Below are positions 44,979 to 52,466 of a stretch of DNA of 64,000 bases, piece after piece. How positions within the stretch are numbered: the stretch's first letter is position 1; each line of letters starts with the position of its first letter. The stretch covers positions 1-64,000 of the forward strand of contig NZ_BATR01000018.1 of assembly GCF_000739655.1 (NCBI RefSeq), read 5' to 3'. The DNA is from Verrucomicrobium sp. BvORR106 (GTDB lineage: Bacteria > Verrucomicrobiota > Verrucomicrobiia > Verrucomicrobiales > Verrucomicrobiaceae). A program made the position numbers and the translations under genes. The notes beneath the pieces were generated by a model. The model did no database searches. It was given only the letters and a program-made list of their open reading frames with translations, and was not told the origin of the DNA.

Positions 44979-46226
44979 ATGCCTTCACTGTCATCCCGTT
45001 CCTCCTCCTGGCGCTGGTGGATCACCGGCCTGCTGCTGCTCGCCACCACCATCAACTACATGGACCGCGTCACCCTAGCGGTCGCCTCCGTGCGGGTCAC
45101 GAGGGAGATGGGCCTCAGCGAGGGCCAGTATGGGGATCTGGAGGTGGTGTTCGGCTGGGGCTTCGCCATCGGCTCCCTGGTCTTTGGCTTCCTGGCGGAC
45201 CGGCTTCGCATCTACTGGCTCTACCCCATGGTCTTGGGCGGATGGTCTTTCATGGGCATGGCCAGTGGCTGGGTGAATGGCCATGAGAGCCTGCTCGTCT
45301 GCCGGGCCCTGCTGGGATTCTTCGAGGCCGGGCACTGGCCGTGTGCACTGAAGACCACCTTCGCCGTGCTCAATGAGAAAGACCGCACCATGGGGAACAG
45401 CATCCTGCAGAGCGGGGCCTCCATCGGCGCGGTGATCACGCCGCAGGTGATGAAGCTGCTGCTCACGGACCAACCCGGCTCCTGGCGCACCACCTTCATC
45501 GTCGTGGGTGCAGTGGGTTTTGCCTGGATCGCCCTCTGGTTCCTCATGCTGCGTCCACGGGATCTAGAGGTGTCCCCATCCACCGCTTCCCTCCAGTCCT
45601 CCGCCAAGCCTGCCACCAGCATCTGGACCGTGCTCCGCAGCGGCCCCTTCTGGTCGGTGGCCATCCTCATCCTCGGTGCCCAGACCGTCTGGCACATCTA
45701 CCGCGTGTGGCTCATGAAGTTCCTGCAGACCGGCCGCGGTTACAGCGAGGAAGCATCGCTCAACTTCAACTCCGCGTACTTCATCGCCACCGACGTGGGT
45801 TGTTTCCTCGCCGGGCTGCTCTCCCTGTGGTTGGTCCGGCGTGGGTTGGCGGATCCTCATGGCGCCCGGCGGAAGGTGTACTTCGGAGCCTGCCTGCTCA
45901 CCTCGCTGAGCGTCTTCATCCCCTGGCTGGGTCAGGGCTGGCTGTTGCTGGGGGTGCTGTTGCTCATCGGTGCCGGAGCCCTGGCGCTCTTCCCCTGCTA
46001 CTACAGCTTTGTTCAGGAACTGTCTGCCGATCACGTTGGTCGTCTCACAGGCATCCTCAGCATGTGGGTCTGGGCCGTCACCTCCCCCATGCACCGCTTC
46101 TTCGGCATGGTGGTGGACCGCACCGGCAGCTATGATGCGGGCCTCGTGCTCGCCGGTCTGGCCCCCTGGCTGGGCGTACTGGCCTTGATATTTCTCTGGC
46201 GAAAAGCTCCCGCCACTTCCAAGTAA
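44979..46226 (+). CDS. MFS transporter (ACS family, organic-anion:cation symporter-like)
   Basis: 415 residues with about 12 membrane helices. The N-terminus SWRWWITGLLLLATTINYMDRVTLAVAS is typical of the anion:cation symporter subfamily (INYxDR). The loop between helices 2 and 3 has GFLADRLRIYWLYP, and helix 4 has CRALLGFFEAGHWPCALK. Members import hexuronates, glucarate, phthalate or similar acids across the inner membrane. It is followed after six bases by a class V aminotransferase-like gene, so the two are one unit. The substrate is unknown. Confidence 0.9.
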   Translation: MPSLSSRSSSWRWWITGLLLLATTINYMDRVTLAVASVRVTREMGLSEGQYGDLEVVFGWGFAIGSLVFGFLADRLRIYWLYPMVLGGWSFMGMASGWVNGHESLLVCRALLGFFEAGHWPCALKTTFAVLNEKDRTMGNSILQSGASIGAVITPQVMKLLLTDQPGSWRTTFIVVGAVGFAWIALWFLMLRPRDLEVSPSTASLQSSAKPATSIWTVLRSGPFWSVAILILGAQTVWHIYRVWLMKFLQTGRGYSEEASLNFNSAYFIATDVGCFLAGLLSLWLVRRGLADPHGARRKVYFGACLLTSLSVFIPWLGQGWLLLGVLLLIGAGALALFPCYYSFVQELSADHVGRLTGILSMWVWAVTSPMHRFFGMVVDRTGSYDAGLVLAGLAPWLGVLALIFLWRKAPATSK

Positions 46227-46232
46227 ACGCTC

Positions 46233-47366
46233 ATGCTCACCGATTCGACCCGTCGTCGTGATTTCCCCGCCCTGGAGGGCATCACCTACCTCAACACCGC
46301 CGCTGAGAGCATCCCGCCCCTTTGCGTGGGCGAGGCCATCCAGACTTACTGGCGGGACAAGGAGCGCGGCATGAAGGGGCGCGATGCCCACTTCGCCCAG
46401 GTGGAAGCCTGTCGCGAAGTCGCCGCGCGCATGATCGGGCTGGAACCTTCCGAGGTGTCCTTCTGCTCGTGCAGTTCCGAGGCGTACAATCTCCTGGCCT
46501 CCGCTCTGAACTTGAGCGCCAACGACGAAGTGGTGGTCACGGATCTGGACTTCCCGGCCGGCGCCACCCCGTGGCTGACCGCCATCGCGGCACCGCAATC
46601 CCGACTCTGGAAATCAAAAGATGGCGAGTTGCAGGTGGAGGATCTTGTGCCCCTGCTCAACGAACGCACGCGCCTCGTCCAGGTGTCGCTGGTGAGCTTC
46701 TACAACGGCCACCGGCTGGCCTGGCGTCCCTTCTGCGATGCCGTGCGCAACCTCGCCCCGCAGGCCCTGATCTCGGTGGATGTCACCCAGGCCCTCGGCC
46801 GCGTCATGCTGGATTGCGTGGATGCGGATATTGTTATTTCCAGCACCCACAAGTGGACTCTGGGCATCCATGGCGGCGGCATCATCGGCATCCCCCAGCG
46901 CAATGCCGACCGGCTCACCACCCATGCCGGAGGATGGTATCACCTGCGCAACGCATTCGACGCCGACCGCTTCGAACGCGCCGATACCAAGACAGGCGCG
47001 GCGAGCTTCTCCGTGGGCATGCCCAACTTTGTCTCCCTGTATGCGCTGAACGCCTCCCTCCGCTATCTGGAAGACGTGGGCATCGAGAACATCGTCGCCC
47101 ATGCTGATCCGCTCACTGCCGAGGTGGAGGCTGGCCTGAAGGAACGGGGCCTGCAACCCCTCTGCCCCTGGCGAGCAGACAATCCCTCTGGTATCGTCGC
47201 CTTCAAACACCCCGACTGCAGCATCTTGCACGCCGCCCTGGAGCATGAGCACATCCATATCATGCACCAGGCCGGGCGCATCCGGATCGCCGTGCATGGG
47301 TACAACACCCAGGAAGATGTGGGGAACCTGTTGCGCGTGCTTGAGACCATCTTGCGCAAGGTGTGA
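46233..47366 (+). CDS. PLP-dependent class V aminotransferase/desulfurase-fold enzyme
   Basis: 377 residues. The PLP lysine lies in VISSTHKWTLGIHGGG, the usual SxxHK motif of the class. The N-terminus ITYLNTAAESIPPL, the mid-protein DEVVVTDLDFPAGATPWL and LISVDVTQALGR (the PLP-N1 aspartate) are all family features. The class includes serine-pyruvate aminotransferases, isopenicillin-N epimerase-like enzymes and cysteine desulfurases; the CSCSSEAYN segment is unusual. Lacking the active-site cysteine loop of desulfurases, it is probably an aminotransferase or epimerase acting on the molecule taken up by the upstream transporter. Confidence 0.88.
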   Translation: MLTDSTRRRDFPALEGITYLNTAAESIPPLCVGEAIQTYWRDKERGMKGRDAHFAQVEACREVAARMIGLEPSEVSFCSCSSEAYNLLASALNLSANDEVVVTDLDFPAGATPWLTAIAAPQSRLWKSKDGELQVEDLVPLLNERTRLVQVSLVSFYNGHRLAWRPFCDAVRNLAPQALISVDVTQALGRVMLDCVDADIVISSTHKWTLGIHGGGIIGIPQRNADRLTTHAGGWYHLRNAFDADRFERADTKTGAASFSVGMPNFVSLYALNASLRYLEDVGIENIVAHADPLTAEVEAGLKERGLQPLCPWRADNPSGIVAFKHPDCSILHAALEHEHIHIMHQAGRIRIAVHGYNTQEDVGNLLRVLETILRKV

Positions 47367-47498
47367 AGAGAGACAAAAGACTGGAAGACAGAAGACCAAA
47401 GAATTGAGGGGGACAGGTTGGGGCGTGGGTTGCTGAAGTGGGAGCATGTCTTGCACACGGAACTACATGATCGCCCTTTCACTGCCCCCTCCGAAGCT

Positions 47499-47606
47499 CG
47501 TCCCGGAGGGACGGCGGAAAGTAGCCGGTGGTGAAGGCCTGTCATCAGGCCGGGAACCACCGGAACATGCACCAACAACACCTCCCGTCCCGGAGGGATG
47601 GCGGAT
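47499..47606. repeat. ~108-bp triple-hairpin repeat, copy E1
   Basis: Order of parts: hairpin CGTCCC-gga-GGGACG, a nested hairpin CCGGTGGT / ACCACCGG enclosing GGCCTG-tcat-CAGGCC, and a second CGTCCC/GGGATG hairpin. Two more copies lie at 56956-57065 and 57551-57655. It is in the convergent gap after the aminotransferase gene (47367-47965), which otherwise holds the inverted-repeat element at 47647 and nothing recognisable as a gene. Confidence 0.8.
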
Positions 47607-47646
47607 CGCTGCGCTGCACCCATTTCCACCCCATTTCATTGTCTCA

Positions 47647-47914
47647 TGAACCCGGAGGGTTCGCCGTGAATAGCCACGGGTCGGCCGAGCGGAGCGAGGA
47701 CTACCCGGGGGAAACGATCTGCGGCAATCTACCGCGGAGCGGTAGGCCCATCGCACACCCCAACCCCCAACGCCCTTCCCGCGCCACACGTCCTCATTAC
47801 ATTGGACACTTTGGCCTACCGCTCCGCGGTAGAATGCAACGATCACGATACCATGGGTTGCACTCGCTACGCTCGTTTCACCCATGGCTATTCATGGCGA
47901 ACCCTCCGGGTTCA
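47647..47914. repeat. 268-bp element with 30-bp terminal inverted repeats (copy B)
   Basis: Bases 47647-47676 pair with 47885-47914 with a single G-T mismatch. It is homologous over its whole length to the element at 4679-4950, including the inner CTACCGC-gga-GCGGTAG hairpins and the CACTCGCTACGCTCG core. Two positions in the arms differ from copy A and both differ on both arms, so pairing is kept (see findings). No open reading frame inside. Confidence 0.85.
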
Positions 47915-47965
47915 ATGCAACTACACGCGACTGTGCATCGCGCACAATCGCGACCATTCCCCATC

Positions 47966-48907
47966 TCAACTGAAAAACACCTTCTGCGCCGTGCCGCGCA
48001 GCATCCACTTCTTGTCATCCGCACTCAGGAAGTCCAGCCCCTTCCGCACCAGCTCAATCGCTGCCTGATAACTCTGCCCTTCTTCCACCTGATAAGGACA
48101 ATCCGAGGCCCACATGAGCCTCTTGGCCCCGTACACGCCGTGCAGACGCTTGATCATCGGGGCTAGGTCCTTGTAGGGCGGCTTCTTCGCCCCCAGGGCA
48201 TAGAAGGCCGAGGTCTTCACGTAGCACTGCGGCAGTTCCGCCAGACGGCACAGGTTCTCAAGGTCTGCCTCCTGCACTGGCCCCTTCATGCCGACGCGGG
48301 CGAAGTGATCAATCACCACCCGCGTCTTGGGGAACTTCTGCGCCAGTTGCTTGATGGCCGGCAGTGAATCCGGATTGGCCAGCAGACACATGGCCACCCC
48401 TTGATCTGCCGCCTGGGTCCACAGGGCATGCATGTTGGGAGAGCTCAACCACGCCTCCACATCCGGCTTGTTGGCGTACAACCGCAGCCCGCGCACACCT
48501 TGTTTCGCCAGCGCCTTCAGCGTCGCTTTCGCATCCGGCGCATCATGATCCAGGATGCCCACCCCGCTAAATACGCCGGGGTGACGCGCCATGGTGTCCA
48601 GCATGTAGCGGTTGTCGTACTTGTAAAAGCTCATCTGAATGAGCACCACCCGCGCCACGCCGTTTGGCACGGTATGAGCAAACAACTGCTCCGGCGTGAA
48701 ACTCGCCGGCACCATGTCCTTCTTCTTGGTGAAGCCCTTGGCAATCGGGTAGTGCTCCGTGTCCGGCGTCCAGACGTGGACATGCGCATCAATGTCTCCC
48801 GGAGGACTGGCCGCCTCCGCGGTGAGCACGCCTCCGGCTGCAGCCAGGGAGGTGACAAGAAACTGACGCCGGGTGGAGGACGTTGGGAGAATGGGAGATG
48901 AGCTCAT
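47966..48907 (-). CDS. Tat-exported amidohydrolase (amidohydrolase-2/fuconolactonase-like TIM barrel)
   Basis: 313 residues with a twin-arginine signal (SSTRRQFLVTSLAAAGG). The metal site begins DIDAHVHVW (HxH near residue 42). Later blocks are VVLIQMSFYKYDN, GVGILDHDAPDA, GVRGLRLYANKPD, KTRVVIDHFARVG (His) and LMWASDCPYQVEEG (catalytic Asp). This arrangement is like L-fuconolactonase and 2-pyrone-4,6-dicarboxylate lactonase type enzymes, which hydrolyse lactones of sugar acids. Export is unusual for that family. It precedes the M20 peptidase gene in the opposite reading order, 45 bases apart, probably in one leftward operon. Confidence 0.88.
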   Translation of the reverse strand: MSSSPILPTSSTRRQFLVTSLAAAGGVLTAEAASPPGDIDAHVHVWTPDTEHYPIAKGFTKKKDMVPASFTPEQLFAHTVPNGVARVVLIQMSFYKYDNRYMLDTMARHPGVFSGVGILDHDAPDAKATLKALAKQGVRGLRLYANKPDVEAWLSSPNMHALWTQAADQGVAMCLLANPDSLPAIKQLAQKFPKTRVVIDHFARVGMKGPVQEADLENLCRLAELPQCYVKTSAFYALGAKKPPYKDLAPMIKRLHGVYGAKRLMWASDCPYQVEEGQSYQAAIELVRKGLDFLSADDKKWMLRGTAQKVFFS

Positions 48908-48951
48908 GATGTTGAAGGTTGACGACAGGGTTTCAGGTAATAAAAACGGGA

Positions 48952-50097
48952 TCAGACGAAAGACTTCAGGAAGCGTTTGTGAAACTCCAGGGCGAGCTGC
49001 ACCTGGTCCAGTTCCACGTACTCCACCGCGGCATGGGCGCGATCAATGCTGCCCGGCCCAAAGACAATGGTGGGCACCCCGGCTCGCGCGAGCTTGCTCG
49101 CATCGCAACTGAACGACACGCCGCAGGGGCTCGCATTCAGCCCCAGTTCCGCCAGCACGCCGGATGCGACCTGCACCACGTCCTCGCTTTCCGGCGTCTC
49201 CAGGGCTTCATCGGTGAGCATCGGAGCTTCCATGAACACGTCCAGTCCCGAATGCTGCTGCCGGAGTTCCCCCAGCAGCGTCTCATACCGGGCCAGCACT
49301 TCCTCCACCTTTTCTCCGGGAAGCAGCCGACGGTCGATCTCGATAGCGCATTGATCCGGCACAAAGTTCACCTGCGTGCCACCTGTGATCACACCCACAT
49401 TGCCCGTGGCTGTGCCAAGTAGCGGATGCGGCGCATTCTCCGCAAAGCGCGCATGCATCTCCTCCAGGGCCAGCACCACCCGCGACATGTGGTGGATGGC
49501 GTTCACACCCAAATGTGGCTTGGAACTGTGCGCGGATTTCCCCCGCACCACGATGCGCCAACGCAGCACGCCCTTGGTCGCAATGACTGCCCTCAGCTCC
49601 GTGGGTTCCGCCACAATAGACGCTGCGGCAGTGATTGCCTCACAGAGCTTCACCACCCCGCGGTACGAGTACTCTTCATCCACCACCGCAGCGAGCCACA
49701 CTTCACATGGCGGGGTGATGCCTTCCGCCTTCAGATCCGCCAGCGCATGCATCATCGTCGCCAGCCCCGCCTTGGTGTCGCACGCGCCCCGGCCATACAT
49801 GCGCCCCTCCGCCACCCGGGGTTCAAAAGGCGGGATGCTCATGCCCTTGACCGAAACCGTGTCCATGTGCGCCTCCAGCACGATGCGGCGACTGGGATCA
49901 CGGCCGGGCAGCCGGGCAATGACGTTGTTCCGCCCCGGGAACACCTCTTGCTCCCAAGTCTCGATGCCTCGATGATCAAAGAACATCCGCACATACGCCG
50001 CCAGTTCTGCTTCGCCCGGACCTCCGTCATAGGAGGAATTCACGCTGTTGATGCTGACCAGCTCAGCAAGGGTCAGAAGAAGGGAGGAGTCGCTCAT
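48952..50097 (-). CDS. M20-family metallopeptidase/deacylase (ArgE/DapE-like)
   Basis: 381 residues from the ATG at 50097 (an upstream ATG at 50163 is less likely). Zinc ligands are visible in IVLEAHMDTVS (His, and catalytic Asp), GRGACDTKAG (bridging Asp) and AAVVDEEYSYRG (general-base Glu followed by the second-zinc Glu). The mid-domain GKSAHSSKPHLGVNAI carries the dimerisation-domain His. The family removes acyl or peptide groups from amino acids, for example N-acetylornithine or succinyl-diaminopimelate, in the cytoplasm. It is followed downstream by the amidohydrolase gene and diverges from the sigma factor gene. Confidence 0.9.
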   Translation of the reverse strand: MSDSSLLLTLAELVSINSVNSSYDGGPGEAELAAYVRMFFDHRGIETWEQEVFPGRNNVIARLPGRDPSRRIVLEAHMDTVSVKGMSIPPFEPRVAEGRMYGRGACDTKAGLATMMHALADLKAEGITPPCEVWLAAVVDEEYSYRGVVKLCEAITAAASIVAEPTELRAVIATKGVLRWRIVVRGKSAHSSKPHLGVNAIHHMSRVVLALEEMHARFAENAPHPLLGTATGNVGVITGGTQVNFVPDQCAIEIDRRLLPGEKVEEVLARYETLLGELRQQHSGLDVFMEAPMLTDEALETPESEDVVQVASGVLAELGLNASPCGVSFSCDASKLARAGVPTIVFGPGSIDRAHAAVEYVELDQVQLALEFHKRFLKSFV

Positions 50098-50246
50098 CGG
50101 AGTTGGGACAGAGCCGGGCAGGAGACCGGAATGCCAACTCCTTACGCCGCTCTTTTCAGGCAACTTCCATCAACCCATGCAGAGAATCATTTTTTTATCA
50201 ATCTTCGGTAAAAGCCGTTCAGCCTGCACATTACTTGGCAGATAGC

Positions 50247-50789
50247 ATGAGTGACGCCCCCCAACCAGCGCCCGATCCCGGGCTGAGCGAGCAGTTCATC
50301 ACCCTGCTCAACGGTGCCCATGGGCGCCTGCTCGGCTTTCTGCTCGTCATGCTGGGGAACCGGGCGGATGCAGAGGACGTGCTGCAACGCGCCAGCCTCA
50401 CCCTGTGGCGGAAGTTTGGCGACTTCACGCCAGGGTCCGATTTCTTCGCCTGGGCGAGCAGCTTTGCCTTCTACGAGGCCAAGAACTTCCAGCGCATGGC
50501 CCTGCGCTCCCCGCTGCACTTCGACGACGAGCTGTTGCAGCGGTTCGCGGAAGAACGCCCCGCCGATCTCCACCATCGCGAGCAGCGCCTGGCCGCCCTG
50601 GAGCGCTGCATTGAGGAGGTGGAGCCCCAAGGGCGCGATCTCGTGCGCGAATTTTATCTCAAGAACGTGGACCTGGCCGTGCTGGCGGAGCGCCTCGGCC
50701 GGGCCCCCCAGACCCTCTACAACAAGCTCAACACCCTCCGCCGTCTGCTGGCGGATTGCGTGAACCGGAAAACCGCACCTGAGGCGTGA
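50247..50789 (+). CDS. ECF RNA polymerase sigma factor (Rhodopirellula/Verrucomicrobium type)
   Basis: 180 residues from the ATG at 50247; earlier in-frame starts overlap the promoter region. Region 2 is visible as FITLLNGAHGRLLGFLLVMLGNRADAEDVLQRASLTLWRKF and region 4 as LVREFYLKNVDLAVLAERLGRAPQTLYNKLNTLRRLLADC, a helix-turn-helix that recognises the -35 box. The length and the LGNRADAEDVLQ wording match the small sigma-70 group described in Rhodopirellula and Verrucomicrobium. The next gene (11 bases on) is a FecR-domain membrane protein, the usual regulatory partner, so the sigma activity is probably held by it until a signal arrives. It likely drives the following module. Confidence 0.92.
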   Translation: MSDAPQPAPDPGLSEQFITLLNGAHGRLLGFLLVMLGNRADAEDVLQRASLTLWRKFGDFTPGSDFFAWASSFAFYEAKNFQRMALRSPLHFDDELLQRFAEERPADLHHREQRLAALERCIEEVEPQGRDLVREFYLKNVDLAVLAERLGRAPQTLYNKLNTLRRLLADCVNRKTAPEA

Positions 50790-50799
50790 CCCGAAGACC

Positions 50800-52422
50800 A
50801 TGAATCCTGACCTCAATTTCGACTCTGCCGAACTGCACCGCCTCTTCATGGCGAAGGCAGACGGCCACATCACCGCAGAGGACCACGAGCGGCTCAGCCA
50901 GATGCTGAAGACCTCCGCCGAGGCCCGCCGCCAGTGGTATGCCTTCCAGGATGTGGAGTCGGCGCTCTTCTCCTGGTCCCAGCAGGAACTGCAACGGGTG
51001 GAAGAGGAGCCCGCCCTCACCGCCACCGTGGCCACCGCTCCAACGCGCCTCGTTCGGGCACGGTTGACCTGGCTTTTGCCCCTGGCGGCGTTGCTCGCCA
51101 TCCTGGTGATGGTGGTGAATGTGATGCGTCAACCTGCCCACCTCACCACACCCAAAGTGGTGACGGCCCCTCTCACGGATGAGGATGAAAATGAGGCAAC
51201 CACCACCAGCGTCGCCTTGCTGACGCGCGGGGTGAACCTGGAGTGGGTGGACGCCCAATCCTCCCCGGCACTGAATGCTCCACTCTCTCCGGGCTGGCTC
51301 AAACTCAAGGCCGGCATCGCCGAGTTGGAGTTCTACCAAGGAGCCCGGCTGGTGGTGGAAGGTCCGGCCGAAATCAAACTCGTCTCTGCTGGCGAGGCCT
51401 ATTGTGTCAGCGGCCGGTTCAGTGCCCACGTGCCGCCGCAGGCTCGCGGATTCCGTCTCGGCACGCCGAATGGCGATGTCGTGGATCTCGGCACGGACTT
51501 CGGTCTGGATCTGAACAGCGCCACGCCCGAGGTGCACGTGTTCAAAGGCGAAGTAGAGCTTCACCAGCCCGAGGCTCAGGTGCGCATGCTCACCACCGGT
51601 GAAGCCGCCGGGTTCGAGAAAAGCACGCCCGCCCGGGCCCTGCCTGCCAGTGATGAGGCCTTCGCTTTCAGCCGGGATCTGGACGCCCGCATGAGCGAAT
51701 CCCAGCGGCAGTCACTCGTGCGTTGGGAGGAGCAGGGGCGGCAGTGGAACCTCGACCCACGTCTCAAGCTGAGGCTTGATTTCCAGGACCCACAGGGATC
51801 GCGCTCGCTCAAGAACTCCGCCGCCCTCGGCCAGGAGGTCGCCCCCGGCACCATTGTGGGTTGCATCTGGACCCAGGGGCGCTGGCCGGAGAAGAAGGCG
51901 CTGCAATTCCGCAGTGTCAGTGATCGCGTGCGGCTCGGTCTGCCCGGCGCGCACCGCCAGATCACCATGGCCACCTGGGTGCAGCTCCACGGGCTGAACG
52001 TCCGGCAGAGCTCCCTCTGCATGAGTCAGGGCATCAACGAGGGTCACATGCACTGGCAGATTCTGCATGATGGCTCCCTGTGCCTCGGCGTGGGCTCGGG
52101 AACGAGCCCCAACGTCCGCTCGGATGACTATATCACCCCGGTGATATTCACCCCGGAGCGCTTTGGCCAATGGGTGCATCTGGCCGTGGTCTATGATCTG
52201 GCAGGTGGCGAGGTCACGTTCTATCTGAACGGCGGGATCTTGTCCAAGCATCCAGTGCAGACCCCCACGGAACTGGCGCCTACCATCATGGAGCTCGGCA
52301 ACTGGACCCCGTCCCCGGACAAACGCCAGCAACCGGTGCGCAACTTCGCCGGATGCATGGACGAGTTCAGCCTCTACACCGCCGCCCTGCGTCCCGATGA
52401 GATCCGCGCCCTCGCAGAGTGA
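50800..52422 (+). CDS. FecR-domain membrane protein with a C-terminal LamG-like domain
   Basis: 540 residues. The N-terminal cytoplasmic part (SAELHRLFMAKADGHITAEDHERLSQML) is the anti-sigma-like segment. A membrane helix is seen at about residues 88-108 (WLLPLAALLAILVMVVNVM). The FecR domain follows: GRFSAHVPPQARGFRLGTPNGDVVDLGTDFGLDL and VHVFKGEVELH, a periplasmic signal-sensing fold. The C-terminus is a LamG/concanavalin-like lectin domain (ITMATWVQLHG to FAGCMDEFSLYTAALRPDEIRALAE). The pair with the ECF sigma gene suggests that carbohydrate binding outside triggers sigma release. Confidence 0.92.
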   Translation: MNPDLNFDSAELHRLFMAKADGHITAEDHERLSQMLKTSAEARRQWYAFQDVESALFSWSQQELQRVEEEPALTATVATAPTRLVRARLTWLLPLAALLAILVMVVNVMRQPAHLTTPKVVTAPLTDEDENEATTTSVALLTRGVNLEWVDAQSSPALNAPLSPGWLKLKAGIAELEFYQGARLVVEGPAEIKLVSAGEAYCVSGRFSAHVPPQARGFRLGTPNGDVVDLGTDFGLDLNSATPEVHVFKGEVELHQPEAQVRMLTTGEAAGFEKSTPARALPASDEAFAFSRDLDARMSESQRQSLVRWEEQGRQWNLDPRLKLRLDFQDPQGSRSLKNSAALGQEVAPGTIVGCIWTQGRWPEKKALQFRSVSDRVRLGLPGAHRQITMATWVQLHGLNVRQSSLCMSQGINEGHMHWQILHDGSLCLGVGSGTSPNVRSDDYITPVIFTPERFGQWVHLAVVYDLAGGEVTFYLNGGILSKHPVQTPTELAPTIMELGNWTPSPDKRQQPVRNFAGCMDEFSLYTAALRPDEIRALAE

Positions 52423-52466
52423 GTGAGTCAATCGTGTTTCCTAAAACCCCATCTCCGGCCCCTCCC